64,000 nucleotides of DNA from JAEUHO01 sp046350655 (GTDB lineage: Bacteria > Planctomycetota > PLA2 > JAEUHO01). Under the pieces are notes generated by a model. The model made no database searches, had not been told where the DNA came from, and saw nothing but the letters and a program-made list of their open reading frames with translations. The translations under genes were made by a program, and so were the position numbers. Numbering within the stretch: position 1 is the stretch's first letter; each line of letters opens with the position of its first letter. Positions 8,006 through 16,241 of this stretch are shown one piece after another. The DNA is taken from assembly GCA_046350655.1 (NCBI GenBank), contig JAXMAB010000014.1, positions 1 to 64,000 of the forward strand, in the 5' to 3' direction.

Positions 8006-8701
8006 TCACACCACGGCGCCGAACAACGCCCCCACGCCGGCCGTGATGCCCATGGCGAGCGCGCCCCAGAAGGTGACCCGCGCGGCGCCCCGGCCCGGCG
8101 ACGCGCCGCCGGCGACGGCCGACACGCTCCCGAGCGCGGCGAGGCACACGAGCGAGACGGCGGCCACGACGACGATGACGTGCGCGAGGGGCGTGACGAC
8201 CACGCCGAGGAGCGGCAGCGCGGCCCCGACCGCGAACGTCGCGGCCGAGGCGAGCGCCGCCTGCACGGGCCGCGCGGTCGTGAGTTCCGAGATGCCCAGC
8301 TCGTCGCGCGCGTGGGCGCCCAGCGCGTCGTGGGCCATGAGCCCGAGCGCGACCTGCCGCGCGAGGTCCGCGTCGAGGCCTCGCCGGACGTAGATCGACG
8401 TGAGCTCGTCGCGCTCGTGCTCGACGTCGGTGGCCAGCTCCTTGCTCTCGCGCGCGAGGTCGGCGCGCTCGACGTCGGCCTGCGAGCTCACCGACACGTA
8501 CTCGCCCGCCGCCATCGACATCGCGCCCGCGACGAGGCCGGCGACTCCCGCGACGAGCAACGCGTCGCGGGTCGCGTCCGACGCCGCCACGCCGACGAGC
8601 AGGCTCGCCGTCGAGACGATGCCGTCGTTCGCGCCCATCACCGCGGCGCGCAGCCAGCCGATCCTCGAGGTCCGGTGCAGCTCGGGGTGGAGCTTGCGCA
8701 T
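8006..8701 (-). CDS. VIT1/CCC1-family iron/manganese transporter
   Basis: 231 residues, ATG start. VIT1/CCC1 proteins move Fe2+ or Mn2+ out of the cytoplasm, usually in exchange for protons. Five membrane segments can be placed: residues ~20-38, 46-63, 143-160, 166-190 and 205-230. TM1 carries GANDGIVSTASLLVGV and TM2 ends in AGAMSMAAGEYVSVSSQ, both family signatures. The acidic loop between TM2 and TM3 (residues ~70-130, with ESKELATDVEHERDEL) matches the metal-binding domain of this family. Length is normal. Transcribed alone, converging with the preceding gene. Confidence 0.92.
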   Translation of the reverse strand: MRKLHPELHRTSRIGWLRAAVMGANDGIVSTASLLVGVAASDATRDALLVAGVAGLVAGAMSMAAGEYVSVSSQADVERADLARESKELATDVEHERDELTSIYVRRGLDADLARQVALGLMAHDALGAHARDELGISELTTARPVQAALASAATFAVGAALPLLGVVVTPLAHVIVVVAAVSLVCLAALGSVSAVAGGASPGRGAARVTFWGALAMGITAGVGALFGAVV

Positions 8702-8880
8702 CGTCGTCCCTCCGCGCCGGCGTCGAGCGGCTCGTCCCCGGCGCGTCGATCATCGCACCGACGGGACGGTTCCCCCGGAACGGTCCGATCGACCCGACGG
8801 GCGCGCCGCGGCATCCAAGCGGTGACCGATGCGGGCGGCGTCCTCGCCGTCGCGCGTCGAACTCGCACCTCGGAGGTCCC

Positions 8881-9414
8881 GTGCCCCACGCCCCCCGCCG
8901 CCGCCGCGCGTCCTCGCGGCCGTCCTCCGCAACGCCGACGCCGGTCCCCCCCGCGACCCGGCCCGCCGCCGACCCGCCCGACCTCGGGCACGGGGACGCG
9001 CGTGGCGACGGCGATCGCGTCGAGGAAGCCGCCGTCCGCAGCAACCCCGAGCTCGTCACGACCGGACGCTCCGGCGGCACGTCGCGCACGGCCGACACGT
9101 CGCGCCTCGCGGGCTACGTCGCCGACCAGGAGCGCACGAGCGCCGTCCCGCCCGGCGCCGCGATCCCGAAGAGCCCCGAGAACTTCGCGGGCCCGGAGAC
9201 CGAGTCCAAGACGCCGCCCCGCAAGCGGTCGGGCGCGCCGACGCCGAAGCCGGTGCCGCCCTCGCCCCCCGAGCCGAGCGGCGGCGATCCGAAGTCGCCG
9301 GTGCGCCCCCCGCCGCCGACGCCGCCGCCCGCGCCGAAGCCCGCGCCCGACCCGAAGCCTCCCGTGGTCGAGACCGATCGCCCGCTCCGCCTGCGCAAGC
9401 CGGAACCTCGCTGA
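8881..9414 (+). CDS. Hypothetical proline-rich protein
   Basis: 177 residues, GTG 8881 preceded by GGAGGT at a good distance. The chain is dominated by Pro, Arg, Lys and Ala and should be disordered. Pro-Lys stretches (KPVPPSPPEPS, PPPPTPPPAPKPAPDPKPP) fill residues ~115-165. There is no signal peptide or membrane segment. A short conserved-looking middle (AVRSNPELVTTGRSGGTSRTADTSRLAGYVADQER) might be a small functional region. The opposite strand also has an open frame, Gly-rich and less credible. Real coding status is moderate; function unknown. Confidence 0.5.
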   Translation: MPHAPRRRRASSRPSSATPTPVPPATRPAADPPDLGHGDARGDGDRVEEAAVRSNPELVTTGRSGGTSRTADTSRLAGYVADQERTSAVPPGAAIPKSPENFAGPETESKTPPRKRSGAPTPKPVPPSPPEPSGGDPKSPVRPPPPTPPPAPKPAPDPKPPVVETDRPLRLRKPEPR

Positions 9415-9510
9415 CCGTCTTCATGCGGCCCACACGCGCACGGGCCTTGCGTCCCACCACGCCCGACCGGGTCCCCGGCAGCCCGCGGCCGGGCGTGGTA
9501 TCAGGGATTC

Positions 9511-11577
9511 ATGAGCGCAGGAGGGACCGATGACGACGCACGAAGGCCCCCTCGTGCCCTCGGCACGACGCTCCGCGGAGCGTCCCGCGCGTTCTGGGTC
9601 GCCGTCACCGTGTGGTTCGGCGTGTTGGCCGCCGCGTACCTGAACACGCGCGCGCAGGCCGGGCACGCGCGCTGGACCGACCACACGTGGCAGGTCATCC
9701 GCGCGATCGACGAGGTCCGGCACACGTTCGCGGCGACCACCCGGCCGGCGCCGCCCGCGGACGGCGACGCCGCCGCGGCGCGGCGCGCGCTCCCCGCCGC
9801 CGTCGGGCGCGTCGCCGGCCTCGTGCGGGACAACCCGGCGCAGACCGCCCTCGCGTCGAGGCTCGATGCCCTGGTCGCGGTCCTCCCGGCCGACGGTACG
9901 CGAGGCCCGGCGGCCGACGAGATGGACGGGGTGTTGCGCGAGATGGAAGCGGCGGAGCGCGCGCTGCTCGACGACCGTCTCGAGGCCACGACGACCGGCG
10001 CGCAGACGCTCTACGTGTCGCTCGGCATCGTGGCGCTCCTCGGGACCATCGTGGCCGTCGGCGGCTACCGCGCGGTGCGTCGCGAGATCCGCGACCGCGG
10101 CGCCCTCGAGCGCGAGGCGCGGGCGCGCGAGGCGCGCCTGCGCGACCTCTACGACCACGCCCCGTGCGGGTACCACTCGCTCGCGGCCGACGGGACCGTC
10201 GTCGAGATGAACGCGACGGAGCTGCGGTGGCTCGGGCGGCGACGCGAGGACGTCGTGGGCCGCGTCCGGTACCCCGACCTCCTGACGCCGGCCGCCCGCG
10301 CGGTGTTCGCGGAGCGGTTCCCTCGTTTCGTGGCGACCGGCGAGATCCACGACGTGCCTCTCGAGCTGCTGCACGTGGACGGGAGCGTGCGGCCCGTCGC
10401 GATCGACGCCACGGCCGTCCGCGGGCCCGACGGCGCCTTCGTGGCGTCGCGGTCCACCGTCGTCGACGTCGCGGCCCGCCGGCGCGCCGAGGCGGAGCGC
10501 GACCGGGTCGTGAGCATGGCCCTCGACCTCGTGCTGGTGCTCGACCTCGACGGGACCGTCGTCCACGCGAACCCCGCGTGGGAGCGGACGCTCGGCTGGC
10601 CCCCCGCGGAGCTGCACGTGGGCGGCTGGTCGCATCTCGTCCACCCGGACGACGTCGCGGCGTCCCACGCGGCCGTGCACGCGCTCGCCACGACCGACGA
10701 CCTCCTCGTCGGCTTCGAGAACCGGTACCGCCGGCGCGACGGCTCGTGGCGCTGGATCTCGTGGAGCGCCGTCACCGACCGCGACGCCGGACGCCTCTAC
10801 TGCTTCGGCCGCGACGTGACGACGGACCGCGAGTCCGCCGACGCGATCCGGGCGCTCAACGACGAGCTCGCGCGCCGCAACGCCGCCCTCGACGCCGCGA
10901 ACCGCGAGCTCGACGCGTTCGCCTACTCCGTGTCGCACGACCTGCGCGCGCCGCTGCGCAGCATCGACGGGTTCAGCCAGGCGCTCGTCGAGGACTGCCG
11001 CGACCGGCTCCCGCCGGAGGGCGAGGCCTCGTTGCGCCGGGTGCGCGCGGCCAGCCAGCGCATGGGCCAGCTGATCGACGACCTGCTGCAGCTCGCGCGC
11101 ATCACGCGCACGGAGGCCCGACGCGAGCGCGTCGACCTGTCGGCGCTGGCGCGGGAGGTCCTCGCCGAGCTCGCGGCAGCCGACCCGGCGCGCACCGTCG
11201 AGACGGACGTGGAGGACGGGTGCGAGGCGTCGGCCGACCCTCGGCTGGTCCGCGTGGCCCTCGAGAACCTCCTCGGGAACGCGTGGAAGTTCACGTCGAG
11301 GACCCCCGACGCGCGGGTCCGGTTCGGCCGCGGGACCGACGAGGAGGGCCCGCACTTCCTCGTGGGCGACAACGGCGTCGGCTTCGACATGGCGTACGCC
11401 CACAAGCTGTTCGGCGCGTTCCAGCGCCTGCACGCCCAGCACGAGTTCCCGGGCACCGGGATCGGGCTGGCGACCGTCCAGCGGATCGTCCGCCTCCACG
11501 GCGGACGGGTCCGCGCCGAGTCCGCGCCCGGCGCGGGCGCCACGTTCCGCTTCACCCTCGCCCCGGAGGCCCCGTGA
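9511..11577 (+). CDS. Membrane sensor histidine kinase with two PAS domains
   Basis: 688 residues. Membrane segments at ~27-46 and ~165-190 enclose a periplasmic sensor of about 120 residues. Then come PAS1 (~210-320), PAS2 (~330-445, with NPAWERTLGWPPAELHVG), a HisKA domain with phosphoacceptor H476 (YSVSHDLRAPLRSIDGF), and an ATPase domain with N-box (NLLGNAWKFT), G1 (DNGVGFDM) and G2 (GTGIGLATVQRIV). The H-box type is that of phytochrome-like kinases that pair with Rcp1-like receivers, and exactly such a receiver overlaps its stop. The start is uncertain: an AGGAGGG lies just inside the frame after ATG 9511. Confidence 0.92.
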   Translation: MSAGGTDDDARRPPRALGTTLRGASRAFWVAVTVWFGVLAAAYLNTRAQAGHARWTDHTWQVIRAIDEVRHTFAATTRPAPPADGDAAAARRALPAAVGRVAGLVRDNPAQTALASRLDALVAVLPADGTRGPAADEMDGVLREMEAAERALLDDRLEATTTGAQTLYVSLGIVALLGTIVAVGGYRAVRREIRDRGALEREARAREARLRDLYDHAPCGYHSLAADGTVVEMNATELRWLGRRREDVVGRVRYPDLLTPAARAVFAERFPRFVATGEIHDVPLELLHVDGSVRPVAIDATAVRGPDGAFVASRSTVVDVAARRRAEAERDRVVSMALDLVLVLDLDGTVVHANPAWERTLGWPPAELHVGGWSHLVHPDDVAASHAAVHALATTDDLLVGFENRYRRRDGSWRWISWSAVTDRDAGRLYCFGRDVTTDRESADAIRALNDELARRNAALDAANRELDAFAYSVSHDLRAPLRSIDGFSQALVEDCRDRLPPEGEASLRRVRAASQRMGQLIDDLLQLARITRTEARRERVDLSALAREVLAELAAADPARTVETDVEDGCEASADPRLVRVALENLLGNAWKFTSRTPDARVRFGRGTDEEGPHFLVGDNGVGFDMAYAHKLFGAFQRLHAQHEFPGTGIGLATVQRIVRLHGGRVRAESAPGAGATFRFTLAPEAP

Positions 11578-12032
11578 GCCAAGAACGCGAGATCCTGCTG
11601 GTCGAGGACAACCCCGACGACGCCGAGCTCGCGTTGCGCGCGTTCCGGCAGAACCGGATCGCGAACACGGTGCGCGTCGTCCACGACGGCGCGGAGGCGC
11701 TCGACTACCTCTTCGCGCGCGGCGCCTTCGCCGACCGCGACGCCAGCGTGACGCCGCAGGTGGTGCTCCTCGACCTCAAGCTGCCGAAGGTGGACGGGCT
11801 CGAGGTGCTCCGGGCGCTCCGCGCGGACCCGAGGACCCGGCTCGTCCCGGTGGTCGTGCTCACCTCTTCGGTCGAGGAGGACGACGTCGTGCGCAGCTAC
11901 GAGCTCGGCGGGAACAGCTACATCCGCAAGCCCGTGGACTTCGCCCAGTTCGTCGAGGCGGTGCGGCAGCTCGGCCTGTACTGGCTCGTGCTCAACGTCC
12001 CGCCGACCGCGCGGACGGGCGGTGCCCGGTGA
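11574..12032 (+). CDS. Single-domain response regulator, Rcp1 type
   Basis: 152 residues, GTG start overlapping the kinase stop (GTGA), so translation is coupled. A lone receiver domain: acidic pocket EDNPDD near the N-terminus, phosphoacceptor D67 in VVLLDLKLPKVDG, switch Thr/Ser in VLTSS, and Lys in YIRKPVDF. Rcp1-type receivers take phosphate from PAS/GAF kinases such as its neighbour and have no output domain. It may pass the signal to the next gene, a hybrid kinase that overlaps it by 4 bp. Confidence 0.95.
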   Translation: MSQEREILLVEDNPDDAELALRAFRQNRIANTVRVVHDGAEALDYLFARGAFADRDASVTPQVVLLDLKLPKVDGLEVLRALRADPRTRLVPVVVLTSSVEEDDVVRSYELGGNSYIRKPVDFAQFVEAVRQLGLYWLVLNVPPTARTGGAR

Positions 12033-13945
12033 CGCCGCTGCGCCTCCTGATCGTCGAGGACGCGGAGGACGACGCGACGCTGGTCGTCCGCGAGCTCGCG
12101 CGCGGCGGCTACGAGGTCCTGCCGGTCCGCGTGGACGACGAGCCGTCCATGCGGGCGGCGCTGCGGGCCCACACGTTCGACCTCGTCGTCTCGGACCACG
12201 CGATGCCCCGGTTCAGCGCGGCGGCGGCCCTCCGGGTCCTGACGGAGCACGGGATCGACCTCCCCTTCCTGATCGTCTCCGGGTCGATCCCCGAGGACCT
12301 CGCCGTGTCGGCCATGCGCGCCGGCGCCCACGACTTCGTGACCAAGCACCAGCTGGCGCGCCTCGTGCCCGCGGTGCAGCGGGAGCTCCGGGACGCCGCG
12401 GTGCGGGCCGACCGCCGCAGCGCCGAGCGCCGGCTGTTCGAGAGCGAGGCGCGGTACCGGCGCTTCTTCGAGGACGACCTCACGGGCGACGCGCTCTTCG
12501 ACGCCGACGGGCGCATCGTCGACTGCAACCCCGCGTTCGTCCGGATCTTCGGCTTCACGTCGCGCACCGCGGCGCTCGACGGGAGCATGGCGGCGCTCTT
12601 CGCGCGCCCCGACGAGCAGGACGCCCTGTTGCGCCGGGTCCGCCGCGAGCGCCTGGTCGAGAGCTTCGAGGGCGAGCTCCGGCGCACCGACGGCGCGCCG
12701 GTCTTCGTGGTCGCCAACGTCGTGGGCGACTTCCGCGACGACGGGGAGCTCACGGGGATCCGCGCCTACTTCTTCGACGTGACCACGCGCCGCGAGCTCG
12801 AGGTGCAGTTCCGCCACGCGCAGAAGATGGAGGCGGTGGGGCGGCTCGCCGGCGGCGTCGCGCACGACTTCAACAACCTCCTCTGCGCCATCGGCGGGTA
12901 CGCCGACCTCTCGCTCGCGCTGGCGGGCTCCGAGACGCTCCGGGCGTACGTCACCGAGATCAAGAAGGCCGGCGAGCGCGCGACGATGCTGACGCGGCGC
13001 CTGCTCGCGTTCAGCCGCAAGCAGGTGGTGCAGCCGACCGTCCTCGACGTGAACGCCCTCCTGCTCGACCTGGAGGCGATGCTCCGGCGCCTGATCCGCG
13101 AGGACATCCAGCTCTCGACGTCGCTGGACCGCGCCGCGGGGGCCGTCGTCGCCGACGCGGGGCACCTCGAGCAGGTGGTCATGAACCTCGTCGTCAACGC
13201 GCGCGACGCCGTCCCGCGCGGCGGGTCGATCCGCGTCTCGACCCGCGCGCTCCGCCCCGACGAGACGCCCCCGGACGCCGACGTCCCGCCGGGGGACTGG
13301 GTGCTCCTGTCGGTGGCGGACGACGGCGTCGGGATGACGTCGGAGGTGCGCGAGCACGTGTTCGAGCCGTTCTTCACCACGAAGCCCCAGGGCGAGGGCA
13401 CCGGCCTCGGCCTGGCGACGGTGTACGGGATCGTCTCGCAGGCGAGCGGCCACGTGCGACTGACGACCGCGCCCGGCGCGGGCGCGACGTTCCGCATCTA
13501 CTGGCCCACGGCGCCGGTCCGCCGCCCCGCGCCGCCGGTGCCGTCCCTGCCCGGGCCGGGCGCGCCGGCCCACGAGACGGTGCTCGTCGCCGAGGACAAC
13601 GCGATCGTGCGCGGCGCGCTCGTCGAGCTCCTCCGGCGCAGCGGCTACGCCGTCCTCGAGGCCGCCGACGGCGAGGACGCGATCGCGCGCGCGGAGACGC
13701 ACGCGGGGCCGCTGCACGCGCTCGTGAGCGACGTCGTGATGCCCGGGCTGCACGGCCCGGACGTCGCCGCCCGGATCCGACGCACCCACCCCGGGGTGCG
13801 CGTCCTCTTCCTGTCGGCCTACGCGGAGGAGCTCGCCGCGGGCGCCCAGCCGCCGGTGGCCGGCGCCGCGTTCGTCGCGAAGCCGTTCCGCGTGGACGAG
13901 CTCCTCGGGCGCCTCCGCGACCTGCTCGCGTCGGGCGCGACGTGA
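12029..13945 (+). CDS. Soluble hybrid histidine kinase (REC-PAS-HisKA-HATPase-REC)
   Basis: 638 residues, GTG start overlapping the previous stop. The N-terminal receiver (1-120) has phosphoacceptor D56 (VVSDHAMP). PAS spans ~135-255. The kinase core has H279 in AGGVAHDFNNLL, an N-box (MNLVVNARDAV) and G boxes (DDGVGMTSEV, GEGTGLGLATVYGIV). A C-terminal receiver (~515-635) has D568 (VSDVVMPG). The HDFNNLL H-box and C-terminal receiver are typical of hybrid kinases with two-way phosphotransfer. There are no membrane segments. As last gene of the operon it can integrate the signal of the membrane kinase with a cytoplasmic one; no DNA-binding output is encoded here. It ends 17 bp from a convergent gene. 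Confidence 0.93.
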   Translation: MTPLRLLIVEDAEDDATLVVRELARGGYEVLPVRVDDEPSMRAALRAHTFDLVVSDHAMPRFSAAAALRVLTEHGIDLPFLIVSGSIPEDLAVSAMRAGAHDFVTKHQLARLVPAVQRELRDAAVRADRRSAERRLFESEARYRRFFEDDLTGDALFDADGRIVDCNPAFVRIFGFTSRTAALDGSMAALFARPDEQDALLRRVRRERLVESFEGELRRTDGAPVFVVANVVGDFRDDGELTGIRAYFFDVTTRRELEVQFRHAQKMEAVGRLAGGVAHDFNNLLCAIGGYADLSLALAGSETLRAYVTEIKKAGERATMLTRRLLAFSRKQVVQPTVLDVNALLLDLEAMLRRLIREDIQLSTSLDRAAGAVVADAGHLEQVVMNLVVNARDAVPRGGSIRVSTRALRPDETPPDADVPPGDWVLLSVADDGVGMTSEVREHVFEPFFTTKPQGEGTGLGLATVYGIVSQASGHVRLTTAPGAGATFRIYWPTAPVRRPAPPVPSLPGPGAPAHETVLVAEDNAIVRGALVELLRRSGYAVLEAADGEDAIARAETHAGPLHALVSDVVMPGLHGPDVAARIRRTHPGVRVLFLSAYAEELAAGAQPPVAGAAFVAKPFRVDELLGRLRDLLASGAT

Positions 13946-13961
13946 GCGCGGGCGCCGACCG

Positions 13962-15258
13962 TCAGCCGGCCGGCGGCGCGTCCGGCGGCGCGTCCGGCGG
14001 CGGGAACGCGCCGGCGCGGACCGCCGCCAGGAGCCCCGCGGCGCCCTCACGCTCCACGCAGGCCCGCAGCGCCTCGCGACCGGCCGCGCGGACGCACGGC
14101 CGCAGCCGCCGGAGCAGCGAACGCATCTCCGGGATGCGCGCCGCGGTCACCGACGGGGGCAGCAGCGTCGAGGCGGCGAGGTAGGTCCCCGCCGCCTGCT
14201 CGGACGCGCCGGCGGCGAGCCCGCCGCGGCCTCCGCCTCGAGCTCGCACGCGTCCACGGCCGCGGACGCGTCGAACAGGGCCTCGAGGTCGACCTCGGGC
14301 GCGCGGACCCCGCGCGCGGGAGCAGCTCCTCGCGCGCGAACGCGGCCGCGGCGGCCGGCGGGAACACCGCGTCGAACGCCCAGGTGGCGGCCCCCTCGAG
14401 CAAGGCGGCCTGCGGCGTCAGGTCGACGACGGCGGCCCGCTCGGCCGCGATCGCGCCGGACCGGGCCCAGTGGTCGCAGAGGACGCGACCGGCGTGCCGC
14501 CCCGGGTACGTCTCGCGCGCGAGCAGGCGCGGCAGGTCGCAGACCGTGAGGCCGCGATCGAGCCCGAGCTCGAGCCGCGAGACCCCGCCGCCGACCCACC
14601 GGGCGACGGCCTCGTCGGCGGCCCGGCGTCCGAGCGCCACCTCGAGCTGCTCGCCCTCGGGCAGGGGCCACCGGCGCGCGGCGCGGCGGCGCAGCTCGGC
14701 GACCGTGACGGCGACGAGCTCGTGCAGCAGCGGCAGCCGCGTGGACGTCAGCGCCGTCCGGCGGCGCCATGCGTCGACGCGCTCGACGACGTGCCCGCGT
14801 CCGGGCAGCGCCGCCTCGAGCCGCTCCGCGCGCTTCGCCAGCCGCTCGGCCGTGGGCGCGACGGCCGGGACGCCCGCGACGGTGCGCACGAGCTCGCGGA
14901 ACGGCCGGCGCTCGCCCGCGAGCACCGCGGCGACCGCCTCCAGCGCGCGGACCTGCCCGACGAGGAACGGGCTCGCGACCGCCGCGTCCTCGGCGAGCCG
15001 CCGCGCGTCGTCCGCGAGCGTGCGCGCGCGTTGCCCCGCGAGCGCCCCCGGGCCCGCGCGCGTCGCGCGGACCGCGTCGTGGACGAGCGGCTCCTCCCCG
15101 TCGCGCTCCACGAGCCGCGACAGGCCCACGGCCAGTCGTTCGTACCGCCGCACCAGCCGGCCCGCGGACGCCGCCTCCGGCGACGCCGGCACGGCCTGGT
15201 GGACGGGCTCCACCGTCGGGGTGGCCCGGGCGACGGGAGCGGCGAGCGTCGAGGACAT
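13962..15258 (-). pseudogene. DUF885-like protein, frameshifted twice
   Basis: Starts at ATG 15258 and reads well for ~310 codons. The protein-like frame then shifts at about 14300-14320 (to a frame reading RGVRAPEVDLEALFDASAAV) and again at about 14215-14235 (to LAAGASEQAAGTYLAAS...), ending at 13962. Joined, it gives about 430 residues. The segment ETYPGRHAGRVL ... LTPQAALLEGAATWAF parallels the DUF885 pattern (HExYPGHH ... tPq.l.aEGla), but the metal-binding His/Glu positions are altered (ARETYPGRH). It may be a dead or non-catalytic relative. The two shifts lie in G+C runs and could be sequencing errors. Confidence 0.55.
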
Positions 15259-15294
15259 GCGGCGGCTCACGGGACGGCGGTTCGTCGGGCGGGG

Positions 15295-15435
15295 CTAGTG
15301 GTCGCGCCCCGAACGCTCCGTCCGGGCGCGCGAGCGGGCGGTCGGCGCCTCCTTCTCGGACTGCTTCATCTTCCAGAACGCGAAGACGAAGGCGACGGCG
15401 GTGATGATCGTGAAGGCGGCGGCGATCGTGGTCAT
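15295..15435 (-). CDS. 46-residue single-pass membrane peptide
   Basis: Small frame from ATG 15435 with GAGGA upstream: MTTIAAAFTIITAVAFVFAF, then WKMKQSEKEAPTARSRART and a basic/acidic tail. One N-terminal membrane helix (residues ~3-22) with a cytoplasmic charged tail. It lies downstream of a KdpD/KdpE-like pair on the same strand and 36 bp before the DUF885-like gene. The shape recalls small accessory subunits such as KdpF or CcoQ, without sequence evidence for either. Coding is supported by its RBS, clean membrane helix and fit between genes. Confidence 0.6.
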   Translation of the reverse strand: MTTIAAAFTIITAVAFVFAFWKMKQSEKEAPTARSRARTERSGRDH

Positions 15436-15494
15436 GTGGGATCCTCGACGAGGGACGATCACACACGTTCATAGGGCCGCACTCCCCCCCCGAC

Positions 15495-15515
15495 AAGGGG
15501 CCCCGACCCTTTTTT
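15495..15515 (+). terminator. Hairpin with T-run on the plus strand
   Basis: AAGGG / CCCTT stem around GCCCCGA, followed by a run of six T (15510-15515). This is the only classic intrinsic-terminator shape on this strand nearby, yet no plus-strand gene precedes it for 1.5 kb; it would stop antisense transcripts of the minus-strand genes. Confidence 0.35.
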
Positions 15516-15524
15516 ACGCCGCCC

Positions 15525-16241
15525 TTACGGCGCCAGGTCGGCGTCGTCGCGCAACCGGTAGCCGACGCCCGGCTCGGTCACGAGGTATCGCGGCCGCGAC
15601 GGGTCCTGCTCGAGCTTCCGGCGCAGCGCCGCGACGTACACGCGGAGGTAGTGCGAGAGCCCCTGGCTCTCCGCGGCCTTCCCCCACACCTCCCGCAGGA
15701 GCGTCGCCTGCAGCACCACGCGGCCCGCGTGGCGGACGAGCACCGCGAGGAGCTTCCACTCCGTCGGCGTGAGCCGCACCACCTCGCCGCGCACGCGCAC
15801 CTCGCGCCGCTCGAGGTCGACGCGCAGGTCCGTCGCGTCGAGCACGGCGGGCGCGCCCGCGACGCCTCGCGCGGCGTGGCGCAGCGCGACCCGCAGCCGC
15901 GCCAGGAGCTCGCCGGCGCCGAACGGCTTCGTCAGGTAGTCGTCGGCGCCCGCGTCGAGCGCCTCGACCTTGTCGCGCTCGCGGCCCCGCGCCGACACGA
16001 CGACGATCGGGGCGGTCATCCACGTCCGCAGCTGGCGCACGACGTCGATCCCGTCGCGGTCCGGCAGCCCGAGGTCGACGAGGACGACGTCGGGTGCGCG
16101 GCTCGACGCCTGCAGCTCCGCGTCGCGGCCGGTCCCCACCGCGAAGACGCGGTAGCCGCCCTCGCCGAGGATCGACGTGAGGAGCCGCGTCATCGCGGGC
16201 TCGTCCTCGACGACCAGCACCAGGGGCGCGGGCTCGATCAC
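15525..16241 (-). CDS. OmpR/KdpE-like DNA-binding response regulator
   Basis: 238 residues, GTG start overlapping the stop of the upstream kinase (GTGA). Receiver domain 1-120 with phosphoacceptor D56 (VVLVDLGLPDRDG), Ser in VVVSARG and Lys in YLTKPFG. Winged-helix Trans_reg_C domain at ~140-232 with RLTPTEWKLLAVLVRHAGRVV and LRVYVAALRRKLEQDPSRPRYLVTEPGVGYRL, very close to KdpE. KdpE activates the high-affinity K+ pump operon kdpFABC; no kdp structural genes lie in this window. The paired kinase is KdpD-like in its membrane domain. Confidence 0.93.
   Translation of the reverse strand: MIEPAPLVLVVEDEPAMTRLLTSILGEGGYRVFAVGTGRDAELQASSRAPDVVLVDLGLPDRDGIDVVRQLRTWMTAPIVVVSARGRERDKVEALDAGADDYLTKPFGAGELLARLRVALRHAARGVAGAPAVLDATDLRVDLERREVRVRGEVVRLTPTEWKLLAVLVRHAGRVVLQATLLREVWGKAAESQGLSHYLRVYVAALRRKLEQDPSRPRYLVTEPGVGYRLRDDADLAP

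Noticed and set aside
9114..9398. Gly-rich frame on the minus strand opposite the Pro-rich gene
   Set aside because: It has no ribosome-binding site and arises from the Pro codons of the other strand; the plus frame has GGAGGT at the right distance.
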